Source: Kalmusia sp. IMI 367209 (Eukaryota; Ascomycota; Dothideomycetes; Pleosporales; Didymosphaeriaceae). From it: DNA of 64,000 nucleotides. Position numbers and translations under genes: made by a program. Location: positions 248,001 through 312,000 of the forward strand of contig JAPEUQ010000001.1 of the NCBI GenBank assembly GCA_027946365.1. Direction: 5' to 3'. The notes beneath the pieces were generated by a model. It was given only the letters and a program-made list of their open reading frames with translations, did not search any database and was not told where the DNA came from. Positions 55,832 to 64,000 of this stretch are shown piece by piece (the stretch's first letter is position 1; the number at the start of each line of letters is the position of its first letter).

Positions 55832-58800
55832 TTACCTTAGCGGCCGCTTCTCTACATCCCAACCGCGCACGCTTTGCCTGTCACAATCCTCCCACACCAT
55901 TCCCCACCACCCCGAATTCAAATCACTCTTCTCCTGGGGCCGGAACACGTTGGCATCCGTCCACTCGTTCGCGGACGACCAGGTGACGAACCCATGGCCC
56001 CAGTCGCCGTAGCACCCTAGCCCGGCACCTATCGATGTCTGGCCGAGGTGAGGAAGCTGGCCGAGCAACATCCAATCGCTGGCGACGCCGTCTTCGGCCT
56101 GGGGTAAAGCAAAGACGCGCACGCCCAGCACACCGTACCAGCTGAAGACCTCAAGTACGGCAAGTGCCTGCCCTTTGGCCTGCACCGGCATCCACTTGAT
56201 GCTGAAATAGTGCTCCGGGCTGCGCGTCGCCAGCGCATCCTCGACCTCAGACGGCACGCAACCGTGAAAAGGATCCTCTGGGTTGCCGCTGGCGGCGTGG
56301 GTGTGGAAACCGATGAAAGAGCGTGACCCGCTCTTGCGGCGCGAGATGTGAAGCAAGTCCTGGCCCGCCGGTCCAGAGAGCGAGACAGATGGCACGAGCG
56401 CGGTTAGCAAGGGGCCGACGAAGTCGCTGTTCAAGGCTGTCTCGCACTGGTGCAGCCCAACGAGCTTGATGTCAGAGTTCCCAGCATGCTGTCCGTACAC
56501 CGCCACGGTGGTTCTGTCGTCGGGTGTAGGCTTCACAACCACGGCCTGGTCGTAGCCCCAGCCCATCGCGTCGCCCACGAGCACCGAGGCGTCCTGCTGC
56601 GCGTCCTCGAGATCGAGCTCGAAATCTGCGGTGGTGAGGCTGGCGTTGCCAGCGTCGTCGAAGTCGATCTTCGCCAGGTTCACCCACTCGCTGCTGCCCT
56701 CCTTGGGCCCGGCGCGCGCCATCAGGATGCTGTTCTTGGAGTCTCCAGCGCCATTGAACGGCTTGACGAAGCCGTAGGGTGCCTTGGGCAAGGACAGTGT
56801 GGTCTGCACTTTACTGTCGCCCAAGACTCCAATCAGCGCTTGGTTCTCCGACTGCGACACCGCGACAATCTCCCTCGTGGAGATGAAGTAGCCGGCGATG
56901 AAGCGCGTTAGATTCAGCGCAAAGCCCGCCGGGACGTCGCTGAGGATGGTGGCATGTCTGGTCAATCCGGATGGACGCATCGCCCACGAATCCTGAGTCG
57001 AGAAGGTGCCACAGGTACCGTCGGACGGCCCGTGGTAGCTTTCGTTGCCTTGATAATCTGTTTCCTGCATCTCGATGTCGCCGCTCCCGCCGTCCTTCTC
57101 TGCGTAGGTGAGACCGATTATGCCGGTCCTGGCACCAGATCGCATCCAGTGCAGGACCTGTCTTCTCGGCGCAATATCCTGATCAATGAGCCTGTTGCGG
57201 ATGGTGAATGTCGATTGCATCTGGTCCGCAAATTTGACCCTGGCAGGGGCCCAGAAATTGATGCAGGGGCCCTTACCGTCGCCCGCGTCGAGATCTTGGA
57301 TCTGAATAAATCCGCCTGACCGAAGCCCGTCAATTGAGCTCTGCATTGCGAACTGTCCCTTCGTCACAAAGCTGGCCGATTTTATGGTTTGGCCATAGCT
57401 TAGATTGCCTGGATAGTCTTTCCGTCGTGTGCCGTAGTTGGAATGGTCGTCAAGGTCCTTGCGAACCGTCCATTGATTTTCTTTGGTGTTGTTGTGCAGA
57501 GCAATCCACAGCGGCGCAGGATTATGCTTATCGTATCCACTCCATCCATCATTCATCCAGTCCTGGGGTTCGATGGCAGTCATTGGCTTTGGTAGTAGCT
57601 GCATGGCTGTGAACCAGCTCATGTTCTTTTCCCAATCCTCAATCTGCCTTTCGCCTTGGTATCCAACACGAAATACTTCGGCAACAGACTCCTTCAGGCA
57701 ACACATGCTATTCTTGTCAGCAAACTAACGGGCTTGGGAGAGATGCATACCATCGAGCCCGATTCACCGCGGCTTGCGGCTCCATAAATTGCTTGTCGCC
57801 TAGGGCCACGTTAGCAAATTCCTAAACCCCAGGAAGGATCGACTTGCCGTATTCAATCCACTGGTCCCCTCGCTCATTGCGAACCAAGAGGCCCGTTGCG
57901 CTGTCGTCGTCATGCATCTGTTCCAGTCAGCTTCGATCAGTAAACAGGGGCGATGTACGGACGAAGCGGCACTGGAAGTCCCAGACTGGATTATCTAACC
58001 AACCGTTAAGCCCCATGGTTTTATAGTCCGGGTTGTGGAAGGCCCGCCGGGGAGCCCTGAGATGGCCCGAGCTGAACAAGTCCGTGAGGAAGTGGGCCGC
58101 GAAGGCCTCGTGGATGTAGGCAGTACGAAGCATCTCCATCTTTGCCTGGTCAGACGTCTGGGCACGCGCCGTTCGTGCCAGCTTGAGTGCGCTGGTATGA
58201 CCTACACAGTATGCCATGACCGCATAATCGCCCTTGGTTGTAACAGGTTAGCCTGCAGCTTGTGAGCACACTTTTTTACTCACAAAGTGGTCGACGTTTG
58301 TGTAGGCAATCCAGGCATACATCGACGAGAGTTTAGTAGACCCGTATTCCGTGGACACCGTGAATTCCTCATCGTTAGGTATATGGCAATGCCCGTGCTC
58401 CTTGTCTACATATTCAGACTTGTCATGACTGAGATGATTAGGAGAGATTGTCAATGAAGATTGGCTACGTACTATGCGACGGCAGTGTTGTCTCCAGCCT
58501 TGATAGCAGCATGGAGGGTGTGGTGCTCCGTGGTTATAAGCTCTCGAACTTTCTTCAAGTAGCCGTCAGTGTCACGCAGAAGGCTGTTAACCGCCGATTC
58601 GAATCGGTCAAGAGGCGTTTTGGACGATTTTGTATGCGCAAAAGTTCCAAACTTCTCAACATTCGCGATGGGATAGTACTCGTCGTAGCCTTCTCTGTTG
58701 GTGTAGAAGTCACCGGCAAGCGCAATGATGTTACTGAAATTCAGGGCCACTTCCCCTCCTTTTGTCTTCACAGTGACCAGAGCTTCGTCGACCGGTAGCT

Positions 58801-59096
58801 TTTCGCCCTGGATGTTGAACAATTCCACGAAGCGAGCTGTCTCTTCGTGCTCGGCGGCTGCGTTGTTGAGTATAATGGCAGAAGAGGGGTAGATGTGAAA
58901 TACCTTCTAGATTAGACACTTTCCCTATGAACCAATCTGGAGGTACCTCTTCCCGTTTTCTTTTCGGAACACGACTGTTGATTACGTACTCGCAGTCCTC
59001 GCCCTCGATCTTGGGTGGAACTAGGTAGCCAAGCCCTTGTATCTTTTGCTGCAGAGCTTCGTCAGGCTCCTCCACCATTGTAGATAATATACCCAT
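55832..59096 (-). pseudogene. Large protein with zinc-phospholipase/S1-P1-like N-terminal half; one in-frame TAG
   Basis: Six exons: 58947-59096, 58473-58906, 58284-58428, 57963-58232, 57751-57917 and 55832-57707; introns of 40-51 bases. Junctions restore EEKVFHIYPSSA, VAYHDKSEYVDKEH, VDHFGDYAVMAYCVG and QCRFMHDDDSATGLL. The N-terminal 380 residues carry the spaced His/Asp pattern of zinc-dependent phospholipase C and S1/P1 nucleases (NVDHFGDYAVMAYCVGHTSA; HEAFAAHFLTDLFSSGH). The C-terminal 620 residues are beta-rich, with repeated Gly/Asp/Trp strands suggesting a propeller-like fold (GDWGHGFVTWSSANEW). No signal peptide is obvious. In exon 5 the frame meets TAG at 57822-57824 (a CAG change) and then continues. 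Without readthrough, only the first half would be made. Activity is inferred from pattern only. Confidence 0.65.
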
Positions 59097-59762
59097 ATTG
59101 ATTGCTTTGGACGTAGAGTTGTTCCTGGTGATGTGCCGCGACCCTTCATCCCGAGCCGGGCCTACACTTATACAGTAGTCTCCTCGCGCCAAGGAGACTC
59201 AACCACGCCCGTTTACCCACATGCCGTACAAGCTGAAGGAAGTTCAGCATGCTCGTAGCATGCTTGCGAATCCATTTCCGCGCGATGTAGGCCTGGATTG
59301 TTCGGAGTAGACGAAACTATCCTACAATGGGTAGCCGAGCTACTGATAGTCACGCAGCTTTGCCTACGTGGTTGGCAAGATCAAGCGAAGCGACCAGCCC
59401 AAGCGACGGCCACAACCCAACTGAGTTTACTGTCTCTTGTCTCAGCCGCGTTAGCGAGCGCGCGCTCCTTTTTCAATGGCACTTGAGCCGGATCCGTCAA
59501 TAGAGAAGCGACTTACAGCCGTCTAGACCCTTAAAATACTTTGAGTAATAGCTTCTTGAAGCTGAAAAAGCAAGACTAAGAAGCGAAGTACGTACTCGGG
59601 TGATATTGATTATAGGCGCGTGAAATGACCATCGAAACCCATTGTGCTATACCGATGGACGTATATATAGTTGTGCATATCCCAGTGCCATGTAAGTCCT
59701 ACGGCAGAGCGCCTACTCAGACAATTCGCACCAAGAATTCAAATTACATTGCTTATCCAAAC
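59097..59762. promoter_or_regulatory. Divergent promoter region, 666 bases
   Basis: It lies between two genes transcribed away from each other (59096 leftwards, 59763 rightwards). A short inverted pair GCATGCTCGTAGCATGC lies near 59249-59265. No recognised binding site can be named. Confidence 0.35.
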
Positions 59763-60452
59763 ATGACGATTAATCTTCAGACCCCAATCGTGGCTGGCAA
59801 GGAGCGAACCTCCGGTCGCCAGAAGGTACGTCTGCCTGTTGAGAACCTCTTCTTGGTGATCGTGCATAATTGTTGTATAGGCGCAAGACGAGTCTGGCTC
59901 AGACACTGTCAAGCCAACTGAGGTGTTCAAAAAGTACTTTGGAGGCATTTGGGTAAAAGTTATCAACAAAACGCAATTCAACCTCAGCTATGTGCCCGGC
60001 GACCTAGACTACGGCGAGATGATCAACGGCCCACCAGACGCTGATGCCTGGACTACCAAAGGCTTTGGTGTTGGGGGCAATACATGGCTGGGCATGGGAG
60101 TGAGACCGAAAGGCGGAGTTCAGATGCGCTTGAAGTTGGACAACAACAATAATTTCGACTTTACTCTGGTAAGCCGACCAAACTCTCGTCCCTTTTTGTA
60201 GAAACAAGATACTAAAGCATGTTGCAGGCACTCTCTTCGGCAATGTTCGGGAACTACAACGCTTCGTTGGTCAAAGGCCACGACCGCTCGGGTGCCGTTA
60301 AAGCCCTGAAAACTGCTGGTGCTTCCATCTCGTCCGACTGGTACCAGGGAGTCACAAAAGGCGACATAAAGCATGGAACGTCACAGTTCAACATTAATGT
60401 AGTCACCTCACCGGGCTACGAGATGAGTTTGGTTATCTCGCAGGATGAGTGA
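59763..60452 (+). CDS. Unrecognised 191-aa beta-rich protein
   Basis: Three exons: 59763-59825, 59881-60168 and 60228-60452; introns of 55 and 59 bases, all phase 0. It has no signal peptide, no cysteine and no membrane helix. The sequence alternates short strands and Gly/Asn turns (IWVKVINKTQFNLSYVPG, NTWLGMGVRPKGGVQMRLKL, FNINVVTSPGYEMSLVISQD), as in a compact beta-sandwich. The opening after the first exon, Trp-Val-x-Val-Ile-Asn-Lys-Thr, loosely recalls fungal lipid-binding beta-sandwich proteins of the aegerolysin kind, but the conserved residues of that family were not seen, so no function is assigned. It is head to head with the phospholipase-like gene. Confidence 0.75.
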
Positions 60453-61098
60453 GCACTCTATATAGCTTAGCCGTGGATACCTTCCTCCAACATACAGATC
60501 CAAGCCTTCCTCATTACGGAAAAAATTCTTGGACATTCCCCAGAGGTGCTTCTGCCACCATCGATCGAAATTTCGGCTTCATAGGTCGGCATTTCTTTCA
60601 CCATATTATTGAGACGCATGTTCTACACCATTTTGTACCTAGGATCCCTTTTATCACGCCTGTGAAGCTACTGAGTCGATTAAACGTATAATGGGTCGAC
60701 ACTATCGGAAGGATAAAACAGATGGAACTTTGCGTTTTCTCAAGACTTTGTGGATTGTTACACGTATGTGTCAGTAGTTTGAGCCGAGCCATAGAGCTGA
60801 AGCTCAGGGGGAAAGTATTTATTTCTTAAGGAGTAGGAACTGTGGTTAGCCTTGCATACACTGGGAATTCTCAGCATTCCAGAATGATATGAATAAAGCA
60901 GTCAGTTAAATATAAAGATACTAGTCTTGCTTAAGATCAATTTATTGTTTATCTGGGATGTTCTCCACGATTAGCGCTGAAGGGGCCTCTGACGAACTGC
61001 TGAATTTTTGTTCATGGCTGAAATTAGGATGCTTTGAGGTTTGGCTGTGCGCCTGAAGCCTTGCAAGCGATCGCGTCTCCCCGTCTCCCAGTATTGTG
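60453..61098. other. Intergenic between convergent genes, 646 bases
   Basis: No gene was seen; AT-rich towards 60900. Confidence 0.4.
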
Positions 61099-62254
61099 CT
61101 ATGCGTTAGAGAGGGCCAGAAATATAGCTCTACATTGGTGGCGGCGGCGGTGGTGGAGGGGGTGGTGGAGGGGTGACGGGTTGCCGCTTGCCTTCGCAGA
61201 GCCATTTGACGCAGGAATGCCGCCTTCGATCGTGAATATGCACGATACTCCTATAGCGAACAGTAACGTAGAAACTAGCGCAAGCCACTGTAAAATATTC
61301 AATGCCTTCCCGCTAGTTATCTTAATTTCAGATGCGCTGTTCATTCGCGTAACATGCTCCATTGCACTTGTTGCCTGGTCCACTGATAGTGCAGATGCGA
61401 AGGTCAAAGCAGTCGATAACCACAATAGTGTTAAAGAAGTGCGTCGGAGGTTATGCCTGCGTCTGGTTGCTCTCCCGTTCTCTTTGACTGCGGTTTTGAT
61501 GCTTCGCTTTAAGATGAATAGGAAGAACACGCCGAGCGTATACAGGATGCTTGCAGTAACAAGAAAGCTGATGACGACCTTGGATTGAAGTACAAGCGCG
61601 AGATCTAGTATAGCCGTTGAACTCGATGTACCGATTGTGGTGTTGTAGGTGGCGATGAAAGATTGCAGGATAGCGTCAGAAGTTCTGCTAGAACTGACTT
61701 CACAGATGTTTCTTCCCGATATGGACGCACATATGCCTACAAACATTATTAGGAACCTATTCGAGCATGATATCTGAGATATGTCGAATATCATACCAAA
61801 GTATCCTAGGCGGGCTTCCGAGATGGTGAAAGGCTCGTTGTCGCTGTTCTCCAATTTGGCCATGTATATACCCGGAACTCCGGCAGAGGAGGACACACAT
61901 CCAGTGAGTGATAAAGCTGGACATATCGTTAGCATCCTATCTAAACTTAGCAGGATAAGAAAACATACTAAAGAAGACAAGACTAGGTATTGCCAGGAAA
62001 TATGTCGCAAATCGATAGTCCACGTTTTCTGCTTTTCTTAGACTTGTCCTACTAAAAAAACAGATTAAGCCTACCCATATACCGAGAGAAACCCATGATT
62101 GCTTCTCTTCGTACAAGATATTGGAAGGGGTAAAGAAAGAATATTGGATATATACTGAGGTGGAAGGCGGTAGAATGCAAAGAGGAAATGTATAGTAAGT
62201 CTTTTCAAAAATTGTCAACAAGTCGTAGAAAGAATTATTCTTGATATACTTCAT
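61099..62254 (-). CDS. Four-helix fungal membrane protein (367 aa, one intron)
   Basis: Exons 61969-62254 and 61099-61916; the 52-base intron has GTATGT, branch CTAAC and acceptor CCAG. The splice joins FLAIPSLVFF to TLSLTGCVSSSAGVPGIYMA, giving one helix followed by the extracellular-loop motif GCVSSSAGVPGIY. Helices follow near VISFLVTASILYTLGVFFLF, LTLLWLSTALTFASAL and ILQWLALVSTLLFAIGVSC. This arrangement, with a Cys-containing loop after helix 1, recalls Fig1/SUR7-PalI-type fungal proteins of the cell surface. The 5' end is uncertain: the ATG at 62254 gives an unusual Tyr/Phe-rich leader. The last 20 codons lie in a GGTGG-rich repeat, and a neighbouring frame there reads almost pure proline, so the true C-terminus could differ. 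Confidence 0.6.
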
Positions 62255-63891
62255 GTCAAGGGTACTAGCGATTGTGGCACGGATTAAACAGAAGTGAGCG
62301 CTTCTTCAAGGCGGCGTAGTTCCTCGTACCTAGCGTCTTGATCTTTTAGTTACATTGATTTTCACCTATTAAATTAGGTACAACAAAGAATTTTTGTTAC
62401 AATAAGCGCTTTGCATGCGGCGTAGTCATTAGCTAGGTACCTATGACACCCAGGCACCCTGGTAAATGAAACGATATAAGCTCTAGGCGCTTTTAACCGA
62501 GAGACTTTGCCGTAGAGCAGGATGCACTTTCACGTGTTAGCGCAAAGAGAATCTTACAGTTCAAGGCGCAGCTGACAGTCACGCGGGGACTCAATCGCGC
62601 GGCTATTGCGAGCTAGGGTTACCTCTTTGATGCTCAAAGTCAGCCTGATCAATGCGGTTTTGGGACGCTCATTTCAAACAGCATAACTCGGCTAAAGTGT
62701 AATCATAGTGAGCACTAATGAAAGCGTGAAGGAACATACGAGTGGTCGACGGAGAAGCCGAAGGGTTTCGGCGTAAAATTAGACAGCGTCTGATGAAGGA
62801 GGCAAAGTATGGAATCATAAAAGACTTAAGAAGGGTATCACGAAGCTAAAGTATAGGAGAGAGCTTGAGAGCCTTCAGTTGAACATTGTCAGAATTCTCG
62901 GCATTTGCTTTTTTGTATCGTCTTTCGAGCCACTCGTACTCACAACCTGATTTCGCCAGATCAATCTGTGTGCTATACCTGTTGAGTTACCGTGAAAGTT
63001 CTCACCAGCATGCTCACCTAGTGATATAGATTCCATATGCTGACGGCAAGAGTGGCACATCTATTTATGTCGTTGGAGCGCCAATGAGGTGGTTCAATCT
63101 CGATTCTGAGCGCAAATACGATCCAGCCGAATCTGAGCTAAAGCCTATGTCTTTCTCGATCAGGCAGCTTCTTTCACATCATATCCACGGCTAGACTGAG
63201 GTGTGGTCATCTGAAAATACCTCAATAAGCAACCTAGAAATAGTCAAATAGCTGATATCCTGTAGCGTCGTCACCCTTTAAACCCCTCTAAAAGCCTGGA
63301 CGGTGTGGCTCCTAGCCTCTTTAGCTTCTAGGCATGGCGTGAGAAAAGAGTCAATCCACCCTCCAACTCGCCATTCTTCACAGTCATATATAGAATATGT
63401 AGCCTTGCAATACTCCCAGTACACAGGATACCATCCCGTCTGTCCTCAATCCACAATGCTTAGATATCATACAAGTATATTTTGGTCCATTCGTTATGAC
63501 CTTAATTTCTACCTAGCTGGAATGTGCCAGAACAAGCAGTATAACCTTTCATAATTTGCAAATCCCTTTGCTCACTTTACGTCGACTTTTGTATGGTTGC
63601 ACATTGTAGGGTCGACCAAGTAGCTTGAGGCATACACGACGGATTGTGCAAAGGGTGAAGCTGTATGTCGTATCTGTCACGTGCTCTTGTAGTTCGAGAC
63701 GATCCAATGAGTTCAAAAAGTGCTCAATGCCGTGTACCAAATCAATCATCTATTTGGAGTTTCAATCCCCTAAAACCCGGCGCACGCGACTACGAGTACC
63801 AATATATCGTCAACGCGAAAACCCCCACCATTTATTAATTAGAAAGCCGTTAAGAGCTTTCATGAATCCGAGCTATCTTTATTAGCGCTTT
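62255..63891. other. Intergenic, 1.6 kb
   Basis: AT-rich with short open frames only; no gene was accepted. Confidence 0.4.
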
Positions 63892-64000
63892 TTACTTCCA
63901 TCGTACCCCTCCTCCTCTCAGCGCATCTTCACTCAGCCCCCATCCCCCAAACGCATCCACGAACCCCTCCTCTCTCAGATAATCCTGGGCCTCCTTCCCC
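63892..64000 (-). CDS. C-terminal end of a gene entering from the right (partial)
   Basis: Read leftwards from the window edge, the frame gives 35 residues including AQDYLREEGFVDAFGGWGLS and ends GVRWK before TAA at 63892-63894. The sequence has a natural, amphipathic look and no stop. Alternative frames contain stops. The family was not recognised from so short a piece. Confidence 0.5.
   Translation of the reverse strand, partial: GKEAQDYLREEGFVDAFGGWGLSEDALRGGGVRWK

Noticed and set aside
59763..60452. Aegerolysin or actinoporin assignment for the 191-aa protein
   Set aside because: General beta-rich look only; conserved residues and usual length of these families were not found.

Overview
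The window is nuclear DNA of a filamentous ascomycete (Pezizomycotina). Genes carry short introns of about 40-65 bases (a few near 130-175) with GTAAGT/GTATGT-type donors and CTAAC/CTGAC-type branch points, and the protein set is typical of moulds: HET domain, fungal NACHT-STAND protein, two Zn2Cys6 regulators, F-box protein and OPT transporter. No tRNA, rRNA, CRISPR array or prokaryotic operon was seen. Most exon structures below were built by hand from splice signals and reading-frame continuity.

Layout. 1-5 kb: the end of SEC39, a small secreted cysteine-rich protein, and a membrane-anchored coiled-coil protein. 5.8-22.4 kb: an accessory stretch with a large NACHT-STAND protein, a broken DUF4360-like secreted protein, two TPR-type relics, an OPT transporter with an in-frame stop, three small ORFan-like genes (119, 225 and 183 aa; the last is a tandem-motif protein) and a broken single-pass membrane protein. 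22.4-31.2 kb: mostly housekeeping genes, often divergent pairs (F-box/HAPSTR1-like, DMAC1-like/AP-3 mu), then a HET gene with two in-frame TGA codons and a LURP-one-like gene. 31.2-34 kb: a gene desert. 34-39.2 kb: a Ser-rich secreted protein, an acyl-CoA synthetase and ribosomal protein uL13. 40.2-40.7 kb: a non-autonomous inverted-repeat transposon with an 8-bp target duplication. 43-53 kb: a Zn2Cys6 regulator, TPT1 and a second Zn2Cys6 regulator. 55-60.5 kb: a transposase relic, then a divergent pair made of a large protein with a zinc-phospholipase/S1-P1-like His/Asp pattern (one in-frame TAG) and a 191-aa protein of unknown family. The window ends with a four-helix membrane protein and the tail of a gene running off the edge.

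The main cross-cutting observation is decay. At least five accessory genes keep a long conserved frame but are cut by in-frame stops. Ten of the eleven stops counted are what C-to-T change of CAA, CAG or CGA would give, which fits repeat-induced point mutation or ordinary pseudogenisation. Core genes do not show this, apart from a one-base slip in a G run near the end of the AP-3 mu gene.
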